Under the pieces are notes generated by a model. The model was not told the origin of the DNA, ran no database searches, and was given only the letters and a program-made list of their open reading frames with translations. DNA of 64,000 nucleotides from a candidate division KSB1 bacterium (GTDB taxonomy: Bacteria; Zhuqueibacterota; Zhuqueibacteria; Residuimicrobiales; Krinioviventaceae). Positions 8,137-16,900 of this stretch are shown here, piece after piece (position 1 is the stretch's first letter; the number at the start of each line of letters is the position of its first letter). The position numbers and the translations under genes are program-made. The stretch is from NCBI GenBank assembly GCA_034521575.1, contig JAXHMJ010000003.1:372001-436000 (forward strand). Direction: 5' to 3'.

Positions 8137-10539
8137 TCAGGCGAGCACGCGTACAGAGCTGGTCTGATGGTCATCTGCGCTGACCTGAAAGATAGCGGGC
8201 AGCATATCCTGAATACTGTCAATATGCGTAATGATGAGGATCTGCCGGAACTGAGAGGAAAGGTAAGAAAGCGCATTTAAAATTAATTCGCGTCGTTCTG
8301 TGTCCTGAGACCCGAATATTTCGTCCAGAATGATAAAGTTGATCGGTGCGCCGCCGCTGCGTTCCGCCACCACCTGGCTGATGGCGATACGCAGACACAG
8401 GTTGGTCAGGTCCTGCTCACCGCCTGAAAACCGTTCGAGCAGATGCGGAATGTTGCCGTCAAACAGACGGATGGTGTAATCTTCGTCCAGTTCCAGGGTG
8501 GTATAGCGCGACAGGGTGGTGAGTTTGATCAGTTCCGATGCGCGCGCCGCGATAAACGGACGCACCCGTCCGGCCAGATGCAGGCGAAACCGGCCAAAGT
8601 GTTCATCCAGAGCGTTCAGATAGCTGATATCCTCCCGAAGAACGTCAATTTCTTTCAATCGCTGTTTTTGTTCCTGGATGTCCTGCTCGGTGTTTTCGAT
8701 CCGGCTGGCCAGAACCGCGCTTTTTTCCTTCAAATCATTGAGCGTTTCTATGGCTTTGTCGCGTTCCGCGGCCAGCTCATCAACCCGCCGTTTTTTCTGT
8801 TGAAATCTCTCTTCATCATAATCAAGGGCCTTTCGCTCGGATTCAAGCTCTGACAGGCGTGTCTCCAGGTCTCGAATCGTCTTGCGGTTTTGCGTGATCT
8901 GTTCCTCAAGTACAGGCTTGCGTTTTACACGTTCCTGCAGCTGGATCACGGTCTGCTGAATACGCTGCAGTTCTGTGCACTCTGTGTTGATTTCTTCATG
9001 CAGCTCTGCATCATAATCAATATCTTTAGCCTGAATAATCCGCTGCAGCTGCTGCAGCAGCGTTTGATTGCTGGCCAGCCGTTTGTTGATGTCACCGGCC
9101 TGCTGTTTGGCCTGTTCAATGCGTGACAGATCTACCGATAGCCCTTCGAGCTGCCGACGGGTTTCGTCCAGTTTTTGCTGACAATCAGATTCTCCGCTTT
9201 GCGCTGCTGTTTCAGTCTGTTTGGCGGTTTTATAGTCCTGACGCAGCTGTTTCAGTTGCTTTTCGTGGTCCTGTGTCACCTCTTCAAAGTGGTTGCCGAG
9301 CTTTTGCGTGCACACCGGACAGGGACTGTCCGGTCCCAGTTTCCGGATCTCGTCCAGTTTGTTCGAAAGTTCTTTGCCGCGGAATTCAGCGGTTTTGAGA
9401 TCAGCATGCGCCTGTTTGACTTTTTCCCGCCATTGCGCCAGTTCGGTCTCAAGCTGTTGTTTGTCCCGGTTGAGCTTTTGTTTGCGTGTCAGTAAATTTT
9501 CCTGCGTTTCCAGTTCCGGATTCAGCCGCTCCAGTTCGACCTGATCTTGCTTGACAAGATCCTTCAGGTGGGTCTGTTTTTCCCGCTTGATCTGCAGGTC
9601 ATTGTAACGCTTATAGTCCGCATCCAGAGTTTCCTTTTTTTTCAACAGGCCGGGCAGCGGTTCGATGCGGGTTTGCAGCGGCGCCAGGTCCTCTTCGGCT
9701 TTTTTGATGTTCGCCAGCTCGTCTTGATTGGTTTTTAAAAATTGTGTCTGATCTTTAATGCGCTGCTGTGCGGATTCGATCCGGGAAGTAACATTCTGAA
9801 ATTTTTCTCTCAATTCGGCAGCGCTGTCATATTCCTGCTGCGCTGTTTTATGGGCATGGTTCACGCGCCCGACCGCTTTGTTTTGTTCAGACAGGTTTTC
9901 GTCGGTTTTCGATTTTTCCGTTTTTAGGAGTTTGAGCCGTTGTTTCAGATCGACCATGTCCTTGAGACCGGACTGCATACCCTTGAGAGTGCTCTGTTTG
10001 TCGTTGCGATCGCGGCGGACCTGGTCGCGCGCCCGGTCAATCTGGTCGATGTTGATCAGCCGGTTGATGGTCTGGCGTCTCTGCTCCGGCTGCAGAGACG
10101 CCAGTTTGGCCAGTTCTTTCTGTTTGGCAAACACCGAAGCAGTGAAGGAGCGATAGTCCAGTTTCAGCAGTTGTTCGATGAATGCATTCACGCCGCGGTC
10201 CTGTACAGCCTGAGGCTCGTCAATGCCGGTCCGGTAGACCGCGGATTCGCTGATCGCGTTTTTGCCCTTGAGTTTGCGTATGATCCGGTACTCGGCGCCG
10301 CCGTATTCAAAGATCATTTCAGCAGAACAGTCTTTTGACGTGTCCACATGTTGTGAGCGTATATCATTTTTATCCGTGCGCACAAACCGGTTTCCGTACA
10401 ATGCCCAGCTGATGGCTTCCACCAATGTCGATTTGCCGCTGCCGTTGCGGCCGATAATGCCGATCACGGTTTCCGGAAGATCAATGTCCAACTGCTCAAA
10501 ACGTCTATAGTTTTCAAGTTTCAGGGACTTTATGATCAT
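8137..10539 (-). CDS. sbcC: Exonuclease subunit SbcC (Rad50-like SMC ATPase)
   Basis: 800 residues. A Walker A motif GRNGSGKST lies at 30-38, followed by a long coiled coil interrupted by a zinc hook CPVC (~405-410). A second coiled coil leads to the ABC signature FSGGEQDLTNL (~702) and Walker B IILDEIFGSQD (~735). Together with SbcD it forms the SbcCD/Mre11-Rad50 nuclease that opens DNA hairpins and processes double-strand ends. Its start overlaps the sbcD stop by four bases (ATGA arrangement), so translation is probably coupled. It is somewhat shorter than E. coli SbcC, in the range of compact SbcC proteins. Confidence 0.95.
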   Translation of the reverse strand: MIIKSLKLENYRRFEQLDIDLPETVIGIIGRNGSGKSTLVEAISWALYGNRFVRTDKNDIRSQHVDTSKDCSAEMIFEYGGAEYRIIRKLKGKNAISESAVYRTGIDEPQAVQDRGVNAFIEQLLKLDYRSFTASVFAKQKELAKLASLQPEQRRQTINRLINIDQIDRARDQVRRDRNDKQSTLKGMQSGLKDMVDLKQRLKLLKTEKSKTDENLSEQNKAVGRVNHAHKTAQQEYDSAAELREKFQNVTSRIESAQQRIKDQTQFLKTNQDELANIKKAEEDLAPLQTRIEPLPGLLKKKETLDADYKRYNDLQIKREKQTHLKDLVKQDQVELERLNPELETQENLLTRKQKLNRDKQQLETELAQWREKVKQAHADLKTAEFRGKELSNKLDEIRKLGPDSPCPVCTQKLGNHFEEVTQDHEKQLKQLRQDYKTAKQTETAAQSGESDCQQKLDETRRQLEGLSVDLSRIEQAKQQAGDINKRLASNQTLLQQLQRIIQAKDIDYDAELHEEINTECTELQRIQQTVIQLQERVKRKPVLEEQITQNRKTIRDLETRLSELESERKALDYDEERFQQKKRRVDELAAERDKAIETLNDLKEKSAVLASRIENTEQDIQEQKQRLKEIDVLREDISYLNALDEHFGRFRLHLAGRVRPFIAARASELIKLTTLSRYTTLELDEDYTIRLFDGNIPHLLERFSGGEQDLTNLCLRIAISQVVAERSGGAPINFIILDEIFGSQDTERRELILNALSYLSSQFRQILIITHIDSIQDMLPAIFQVSADDHQTSSVRVLA

Positions 10540-11675
10540 GGCTGTTCCGGATTTTCTGTTGCTTGTTCCACGGCGTCCAGATATTCGCCGCCCAGACGGC
10601 AGAGTCTGTCGGCATTGAATTCACCCGATGTGTGCTGCTGCAGATAACGTTCAAACTCGACCGGCAGAGACTCGATGCGCGTCTCGCCCGCGGAGGTGCC
10701 GTTTTGCTGCTTTTTGCTCATCTGTTTTTCCAGTACAAATGCTGACTTGAAGAGTTCATCAATTTGACGCATATCCAGTTTGACAAATGCGTCGTGTTCG
10801 ATCTGTGTCAGGTTGATCTGCACAATGGCGTCTTTAATATCCGATTCGGCCAGAGTTTCCAGCTCCTGATAAATTCGGGTGGAGGTCAATCCTGAACAGT
10901 CCAGGGGACTGAATTTGCGCATGCTGCGCGTCGGCAGGGGTTGAAAATCGTAGGTCGCCTTGTCAATATCGACCGCAAGAAAACCGCATTCAGCCTGGTG
11001 TTCGTTCAGACTGGTGCGTTCGGTGGACCCGCAGTAAAAAGTATGATCTTTGACCCGGAGGTGACGGTGATAATGTCCCAGCGCTGTATAATCGAACTGC
11101 AGGCCGCGCAGGGTTTCGATATCCGGGATGATCTGTTCGTTGAATTCACCCATACCGTATCTGCGCTTGCCGGCCCAGGCGCCGTGCGCGATCAGTATAT
11201 TGGCGGCGGCCTGCGGTCGAATTTCGATATCCTGAATGGCCTGTTTTAGGTCTTCGGACAGCGAACAGTGCGGCAGACAGTGAAAGTCCGTGTCTCCCAG
11301 GCGAAAGCGCTCGTAGCGGCTGCTATAGGCGGCGTAGACATGCGGAAAAAGATTCAACGGTTCAAAGATGGAGCCGGTTAACCGAATGCGCGGCGTCTCA
11401 TGGTTGCCGGCGGTGAGAATTACCGGGATTTCCGCATCATTCAGCTGCTGGATGCTCTGCATGGCTGTGTGGATGGCGCGGTTGCTGGGCCGGGGGGTAT
11501 GGAACAGATCTCCGGCGTGTACCACGACGTCCGGTTTGAGGCTTAGAATTTGCTCAATAGCGGTCTGCCAGGATCGGTAAAAATCCTGCTCCCGCTGGTT
11601 CAGGCCGCTCTCGCTGTCGACTTTGTGATATTCGGAAAATCCCAAATGGGTGTCGGATATATGGACAAGTTTCAT
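10536..11675 (-). CDS. sbcD: Exonuclease subunit SbcD (Mre11-like)
   Basis: 379 residues from ATG 11675 (MKLVHISDTHLG). An ATG 12 bases upstream is also possible, but the metallophosphatase motif normally begins right at the N terminus. All metal-binding motifs are present: HISDTHLG, HAGDLFH, TAGNHE, AHGAWAG and LGHYHRH. It is the Mn-dependent nuclease partner of SbcC. The product of the overlapping downstream gene completes the complex. SbcCD cleaves DNA hairpins, which is of interest because a palindrome-rich array lies about 4 kb away. Confidence 0.94.
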   Translation of the reverse strand: MKLVHISDTHLGFSEYHKVDSESGLNQREQDFYRSWQTAIEQILSLKPDVVVHAGDLFHTPRPSNRAIHTAMQSIQQLNDAEIPVILTAGNHETPRIRLTGSIFEPLNLFPHVYAAYSSRYERFRLGDTDFHCLPHCSLSEDLKQAIQDIEIRPQAAANILIAHGAWAGKRRYGMGEFNEQIIPDIETLRGLQFDYTALGHYHRHLRVKDHTFYCGSTERTSLNEHQAECGFLAVDIDKATYDFQPLPTRSMRKFSPLDCSGLTSTRIYQELETLAESDIKDAIVQINLTQIEHDAFVKLDMRQIDELFKSAFVLEKQMSKKQQNGTSAGETRIESLPVEFERYLQQHTSGEFNADRLCRLGGEYLDAVEQATENPEQP

Positions 11676-11745
11676 AATGTGAAACATAAGAAAAAAACGT
11701 TGAATTTACAACAGTTATCCGTGCAATCGGGGCTCAAAAAAGAAA

Positions 11746-11774
11746 TTGACTTTGGCTGGTGTTCTTGTTATATT
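11746..11774 (+). promoter_or_regulatory. Sigma-70-type promoter of tRNA-Leu
   Basis: TTGACT (11746-11751), a 17-base spacer, and TATATT (11769-11774). The tRNA begins 12 bases after the -10 box. Confidence 0.8.
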
Positions 11775-11785
11775 ATTCATCTTTG

Positions 11786-11868
11786 GCGAGAGTGGCGGAA
11801 CTGGCAGACGCGCTAGACTTAGGATCTAGTGCCCTCGCGGCGTGGGGGTTCGACTCCCCCCTCTCGCA
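11786..11868 (+). tRNA. tRNA-Leu (anticodon UAG)
   Basis: An 83-base class II tRNA. The acceptor stem GCGAGAG pairs with CTCTCGC and the discriminator base is A. The anticodon stem CTAGA/TCTAG encloses the loop CTTAGGA with anticodon TAG. There is a long variable arm (TGCCCTCGCGGCGT), and a T arm GGGGG-TTCGACT-CCCCC. The 3' CCA is not encoded. Confidence 0.96.
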
Positions 11869-11877
11869 CATAAATCG

Positions 11878-11922
11878 ATCGGCGAGGAACCCGGTAGCAT
11901 GTGGACACTCGGCGATTTTTTT
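11878..11922 (+). terminator. Terminator after tRNA-Leu
   Basis: ATCGGCGAG pairs with CTCGGCGAT except for one central G/G mismatch, followed by seven T. It separates the tRNA from the trigger factor gene. Confidence 0.7.
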
Positions 11923-11960
11923 ATGAACAATTAACCAATATCACAAAAAGAGGGTGAGTT

Positions 11961-13256
11961 TTGCAATACAATGTAAATACAAACGAAAAATGGCACACCA
12001 CAATTAAAATTGAATTTCCGGTTGAGGAATCCAAACCCAAGTATGACACCGTGTTTAATGCGTACAAAAACATCAAAATTGAGGGATTCCGCAAGGGCAA
12101 AGTACCGAAATCTCTGATTGAGAAAATGTACGGCGATGAGATCAAGCATCAGGCATTTCAGGAAATGATGGACAGTGCCTGGAAAACCATACTGGATGAG
12201 AATGAGTTTAAAATTCTCGATGAACCGCGCATCACTGAAATGAATTACGATGAGAAAAACGGCTTTTCATTTCAGATCGAATTTGATGTATTTCCCGAAT
12301 TTGAGGTCAAGGATTATACCGATTTGCCGCTGGAATACAGCGTATACGAAATTACAGATGAAGATGTGGATAAAGCCGTGGAGAATTTACGTCAGCGCCA
12401 GGCCATGATGTATACCGTGGACGGAGAAGCACAAGACGGACATCATGTGGTGGCGGATCTGCAGCAAGTGGACAGCAGCGGCACGCCGATCATCGGCCGT
12501 AAATTTGAAAATCAGCAGCTCTGGCTGAAACATGATGATGAGGAATTGACGCCGCAGCTGCGGGGTGTTGAGGCGGATGAAGAACGCAGGATTTCTCTAA
12601 CGATCAACGACCCGCAAAGCGAAGACGAGTCCGGGAAGGAACATTTTTTTAATGTCAAGGTCAATGAAATAAAAGAGCGACGGCTTCCGGATCTGGATGA
12701 TGAGTTTGCCAGGGATGTCGGGGATTTTGACAGCCTAAATGCCCTGCGCGACCAGGTCAGAAAAGAGCTGGAGCAGCAGGCTGAAGAAACCAATCGCGCC
12801 GAGTTTGAGAATGTGATTGTCGATGAGATGATCAAGCGCAATAATATCGAGGTGCCGGAATCGGTTTTGAAGCGTTACCTGGATAATCTGGTCGAGGCTC
12901 AAAAAGAACGCGATGAAAATGCGGATGAGGCGTTTATTCGGCAGCAGTATGAACCCTTTGCCGAGCGCAATATCAAACGGCATTATATTATGCGCCAGCT
13001 GATCGATCAGGAAAACATCAGTGTTGATGACAAAGAGGTTCAGGCCCGCATCGACGAGAGGCGCGCTTTGCAAGAGAACGGCGAAGAACACGCCAAACAG
13101 ATCGACGAAAGTGATGAGGAAAAAGAAAACATCAAGGATGATCTGTTGTTCAAGAAAGTGTTTGATTTTTTGGCGGAAAAAGGCAATATTACAGAGAATA
13201 AAAAATCCTGGTACCAGGAGGAAGAGGAAAAAGAAAATTCTGGTATCAGTACATGA
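11961..13256 (+). CDS. tig: Trigger factor
   Basis: 431 residues. It starts at TTG 11961 with a purine-rich GAGGGTGAG about seven bases upstream; no ATG fits the conserved N terminus. Residues 42-49 are GFRKGKVP, the ribosome-binding signature of trigger factor. A degenerate FKBP-type PPIase domain follows (~165-245), then the helical C-terminal chaperone arms (DEFARDVGDFDSL onward) and an acidic tail. It acts as a ribosome-associated peptidyl-prolyl isomerase and chaperone. It heads the classical tig-clpP-clpX order, with clpP 25 bases downstream. Confidence 0.95.
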   Translation: MQYNVNTNEKWHTTIKIEFPVEESKPKYDTVFNAYKNIKIEGFRKGKVPKSLIEKMYGDEIKHQAFQEMMDSAWKTILDENEFKILDEPRITEMNYDEKNGFSFQIEFDVFPEFEVKDYTDLPLEYSVYEITDEDVDKAVENLRQRQAMMYTVDGEAQDGHHVVADLQQVDSSGTPIIGRKFENQQLWLKHDDEELTPQLRGVEADEERRISLTINDPQSEDESGKEHFFNVKVNEIKERRLPDLDDEFARDVGDFDSLNALRDQVRKELEQQAEETNRAEFENVIVDEMIKRNNIEVPESVLKRYLDNLVEAQKERDENADEAFIRQQYEPFAERNIKRHYIMRQLIDQENISVDDKEVQARIDERRALQENGEEHAKQIDESDEEKENIKDDLLFKKVFDFLAEKGNITENKKSWYQEEEEKENSGIST

Positions 13257-13281
13257 GAATTGACACAATGAGGATAAAGTT

Positions 13282-13881
13282 ATGGGATTGGTACCTGTTG
13301 TAGTTGAACAGACCGGCCGCGGAGAGCGCGCTTATGATATTTTTTCCCGGTTATTAAAAGAACGAATTATTTTTGTCGGCAGTCCGATTGATGACAATGT
13401 TGCCAGCCTGGCTATCGCCCAGATGCTGTTCCTGGAAGCCGAAGACCCGGAAAAGGATGTGTATATGTATATCAATTCTCCGGGCGGTGTGGTGTCATCG
13501 GGACTGGCGATTTATGATACCATGCAGTACATCAAACCGGACATTGCCACGATTTGTATGGGGCAGGCCGCCAGTATGGGCGCTCTGCTGCTTGCCGCCG
13601 GCGCCAAAGGCAAACGTTCGGCGCTGCCGCACGCGCGCATTATGATCCATCAGCCGCTGGGCGGCGCCCAGGGTCAGGCCAGTGATATTGAAATTCAGGC
13701 CAATGAAATCCTGACGCTTCGAAAAGAGCTGAATAAAATTATGCAGGTGCACACCGGTCAAACCCTGAAGAAAATCGAAAAAGATACCGACCGCAACTTT
13801 TTTATGAGCGGTGAAGAGGCCAAAAATTACGGTATTATCGATGAAGTTATGGACCGCCGGGAGATTGATAAATCTTCCTGA
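13282..13881 (+). CDS. clpP: ATP-dependent Clp protease proteolytic subunit ClpP
   Basis: 199 residues, the standard length. The serine protease triad is visible: Ser98 in [10 protein letters not shown], His123 in [11 protein letters not shown], and Asp170 in [16 protein letters not shown] forms the substrate strand. The N-terminal sequence [21 protein letters not shown] is canonical. It assembles into tetradecamers that degrade proteins unfolded by ClpX, whose gene follows 41 bases downstream. Confidence 0.97.
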   Translation: MGLVPVVVEQTGRGERAYDIFSRLLKERIIFVGSPIDDNVASLAIAQMLFLEAEDPEKDVYMYINSPGGVVSSGLAIYDTMQYIKPDIATICMGQAASMGALLLAAGAKGKRSALPHARIMIHQPLGGAQGQASDIEIQANEILTLRKELNKIMQVHTGQTLKKIEKDTDRNFFMSGEEAKNYGIIDEVMDRREIDKSS

Positions 13882-13922
13882 CGTTCCGCACGGCGAACCC
13901 TAATGACACACAAGGATTATCT

Positions 13923-15196
13923 ATGACAAAAAAAACAGGACAGAGCGAGCAGCGGTTTGCCATCTGTTCGTTTTGCGGTAAAAACTCCAGTCAGGTCGAA
14001 ACCATTGTAACCGGTCCTGATGTCAGTATCTGCAACGAATGTGTCAACATTGCCAATCGTGTTATCGCCCGAGAACAGTCGAAAAAGGCGTTCAAGTGGG
14101 AAGGAGATATCCCGACGCCGAAAGAGATCAAAAAGAAATGGATTACTATGTCATCGGTCAGGAAGAGGCGAAAAAGACGATTTCAGTCGCAGTGTATAAT
14201 CATTACAAGCGCGTGGACAGCACGCTTCAGGATGAAGATGAAGCGGTTGTTCTGGAAAAAAGCAATGTGCTGCTCATCGGTCCTACGGGTACGGGAAAGA
14301 CCCTTTTGGCGCAAACACTGGCAAATTTTCTCCAGGTGCCGTTTACCATTGCCGATGCCACCACGCTGACCGAAGCCGGTTACGTGGGAGAGGATGTGGA
14401 AAATATCCTGGTGCGGCTGCTGCAGGCCGCGGATTACAATGTGCAGCGCGCCGAACGCGGTATCGTTTATATTGATGAACTGGATAAGGTTGCCAAAAAG
14501 AGCGGCAACCCGTCTATCACCCGCGATGTGTCCGGCGAAGGCGTGCAGCAGGCGCTGCTGAAAATGCTCGAAGGCACGGTTGCCGCGGTGCCGCCCAAAG
14601 GCGGACGCAAACATCCGGAAATGGACTTTATCAATTTGAATACAAAAAATATATTATTTGTCTGCGGCGGGGCTTTTGACGGTTTGGAAAAAATTATCGG
14701 CGCCCGCATCGGACGCAAGGGCATGGGCTTTGGAGCCGATGTGGATTCAAAAATAGCCGCGAATGAGCATATGCTGCGCCACGTGGAGCCGGAAGACCTG
14801 CTGCATTTCGGGCTGATCCCCGAGATTATCGGCCGTCTGCCGGTAACCGCCACTCTGGATGAACTGGATGAGGACGCCTTGTACCAGATCCTGACCGAGC
14901 CGCGCAATGCCCTGACCAAGCAATACAAACGGCTGTTCAAGATGGATGATATTGAACTCGAGTTTGAGAAAAATACGCTGAAAGAGATCATTGCCGTTGC
15001 GAAAAAACGCGGCACCGGCGCGCGCGGGCTGCGGTCGGTCATGGAACGGGTTATGAACGAGATCATGTTTACCCTGCCGTCGCGTAAAGATGTAGCGGAA
15101 TGCCGGGTGACCCCAAAGGTTGTGACCGAGAATGCAAAGCCGTCCTTGAAACTCAAAGATGGTGATGATCAGGAACTCGCGGATTCGGCTGCGTAA
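13923..15196 (+). CDS. clpX: ATP-dependent Clp protease ATP-binding subunit ClpX (frame changes once)
   Basis: Together the two frames give a complete ClpX. The first (from ATG 13923) has the zinc-binding domain (CSFCGKN ... SICNECV) to [10 protein letters not shown]. The second carries [13 protein letters not shown], Walker [11 protein letters not shown], Walker [12 protein letters not shown] and the sensor regions to the stop at 15194-15196. The switch is -1 at 14130-14138 (ATC AAA AAG AAA TGG), which would give [14 protein letters not shown]. This is consistent with one missing A. C_AAA_AAG also resembles a -1 slippery site, but programmed frameshifting is not known for clpX and other genes here show similar shifts. 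ClpX unfolds substrates for ClpP. Confidence 0.9.
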
Positions 15197-15206
15197 CCGC
15201 AACGTT

Positions 15207-15797
15207 ATGAAACTGCAATCCGTTAAATTTATAACGAGCGTCACGTCAATGCGTCAATTGCCCACTGATGCATTGGCGCATATCGCTTTTGCCGGACGCT
15301 CGAACGTGGGGAAATCCAGTCTGCTCAATAAACTGCTCAACCGAAAAAATCTCGCTTATGTCAGTTCAACCCCGGGAAAAACCCAGCAACTGAATTTTTT
15401 TCTCATCAATGATAAATTCTACTTTGTAGATCTGCCGGGCTATGGGTTTGCCAAAGTCTCCAAACGCCTGCAGGACCGCTGGAAAGGATTGATCGAAGAC
15501 TATCTGACCCGGACACCGGAACTCAAAGCCGTGGTCATGCTCGTGGACCTGCGTCTGGACGCCCAGCCCATGGACCTGCAATTGTACGAGTACCTGCATC
15601 AACTTCAGCTGCCGGTGATCATGGCCGCCACCAAAGCGGATAAATGTTCCAATAATAAAATCCAGGCACAGCAGGCCAAACACAAAACAGCCTTTCGTTT
15701 GTCGCCAAACGATCAATATATTGTCTTTTCCGCCAAAACCGGCCGCGGCAAACCTGAACTCATCAAAGCTTTGTCCATGCTGTTGAATCTGGACTAG
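15207..15797 (+). CDS. engB: Ribosome biogenesis GTPase EngB/YsxC
   Basis: 196 residues from ATG 15207, which lies 10 bases after the clpX stop; an in-frame upstream ATG at 15159 would overlap clpX and extend past the family N terminus. G motifs: G1 GRSNVGKS (30-37), G2 region SSTPGKTQ, G3 DLPGYGFA, G4 TKAD. The protein is a circularly normal TrmE-Era-type GTPase needed for assembly of the large ribosomal subunit. Probably transcribed with clpP-clpX. Confidence 0.95.
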   Translation: MKLQSVKFITSVTSMRQLPTDALAHIAFAGRSNVGKSSLLNKLLNRKNLAYVSSTPGKTQQLNFFLINDKFYFVDLPGYGFAKVSKRLQDRWKGLIEDYLTRTPELKAVVMLVDLRLDAQPMDLQLYEYLHQLQLPVIMAATKADKCSNNKIQAQQAKHKTAFRLSPNDQYIVFSAKTGRGKPELIKALSMLLNLD

Positions 15798-15958
15798 TCT
15801 CGTCTTTTTATAGCAAGGATTCGTGTGAAGGGGTTGGTTTTAAAGTAATGTTAATTAACAAAATATGTGATGTGTAAACAGTAAGTACTGCAGTACGGTC
15901 TGTTTTTGACTGGTATATGGGATTCGTCCGTTGTGAGTTTAAATTTAGGCAGAGGAGA

Positions 15959-16216
15959 TGGTCGGCCATGCGCCTGGGCGTCGATGTAGGCCGACCAGTT
16001 GGTCGGCCATCTGCCTGGGCGCACAAAACAGACATGTAACGCAGTTTTGAATGTCAGCGCTTTCTGTCGTAACGATTCATCCGGGAGCGCTGTTTAAGGG
16101 TTTTTAATCACGGTTCAGATTTTCGGTTTTTTTGAACCGTGCTCTACGGGTTTCGGATAATTAGCGTGTGAACGATTTTAATCAGCGACCAGTCAGGTGT
16201 CGTGTTAGACCAATAG
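15959..16216 (+). repeat. Upstream copy of the ~245-bp REP-bearing unit
   Basis: A diverged copy of the unit that is tandemly repeated after the transposase gene. It begins with a half-palindrome remnant (15959-15980). Then comes GTAG plus the perfect hairpin GCCGACCA-GT-TGGTCGGC (15986-16007). The shared body follows (CAGCGCT...AGCGCTG at ~16054-16092; ACGGTTCA...TGAACCGT at ~16111-16140). It ends just before the RAYT gene, so the gene is flanked by units on both sides. Confidence 0.85.
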
Positions 16217-16240
16217 GCCGATATTTAATGGGGAATTTTT

Positions 16241-16900
16241 ATGAATTCAAACGAAAAAATATTTTATCACCGACATTTGCCTCATTATCAACCTTTTGAT
16301 GCGACCTTTTTTGTGACATTTCGGTTATACGGATCAATACCTCAACGGGTTGTGGAGCAAATGAAAACCGAAAAGCGCCTGGCTGAACAGCGCATCAGGC
16401 GACACGGGGTAAAGGTCGAATCACGACTTGATCGGCTGCGCAAACTGCATTTCAAAAAGTATGACGATCTTTTGGATACGGGTGATTATGGCCCGACCTG
16501 GCTGCAGCGTTCGGTACTTGCGGATATTGTTGTAAAAGCCCTGCAATATCGGGATCAACGTGTGTATGACCTGATTGCCTGGTGTGTGATGCCGAATCAC
16601 GTGCATCTGGTGTTTGAAACGAATGCAGAGTATGCAAAGCATGGGAAACGCGGTCGATCTCCGTATTGGGTGACGAATATTCTGGAAAACTTGAAATGGT
16701 ATACGGCAAAGGAATGTAACAAGGTTTTGAAACAAAAAGGCCGGTTCTGGCAAAGTGAGAGTTATGATCATGTGGTTCGACAGTCCGAGGAGCTTGACCG
16801 GATTGTTCGCTATGTGATGAATAATCCCGTCAAGTCCGGTCTGGTGAACGGGATGCAAGAGTACAAATATTACTGGTGTTTGGAAAAGTTTGAGATGTAG
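16241..16900 (+). CDS. REP-associated tyrosine transposase (RAYT), Y1_Tnp/IS200-like family
   Basis: 219 residues. The HUH motif is in WCVMPNHVHLVF (His120, His122) and the presumed nucleophile Tyr175 in FWQSESYDHVVR, followed by IVRYVMNNPVKSGLV; this order is typical of single-gene RAYT/Y1 transposases. These enzymes are known to cut single-stranded REP hairpins at a GTAG/GTGG-type tetranucleotide. Here the gene is surrounded by exactly such sequences. Its TAG stop codon (16898-16900) is part of the GTAG of the first downstream REP. GGGGA at 16230-16234 precedes the ATG. The gene looks intact, suggesting recent or current activity or domestication. Confidence 0.92.
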   Translation: MNSNEKIFYHRHLPHYQPFDATFFVTFRLYGSIPQRVVEQMKTEKRLAEQRIRRHGVKVESRLDRLRKLHFKKYDDLLDTGDYGPTWLQRSVLADIVVKALQYRDQRVYDLIAWCVMPNHVHLVFETNAEYAKHGKRGRSPYWVTNILENLKWYTAKECNKVLKQKGRFWQSESYDHVVRQSEELDRIVRYVMNNPVKSGLVNGMQEYKYYWCLEKFEM

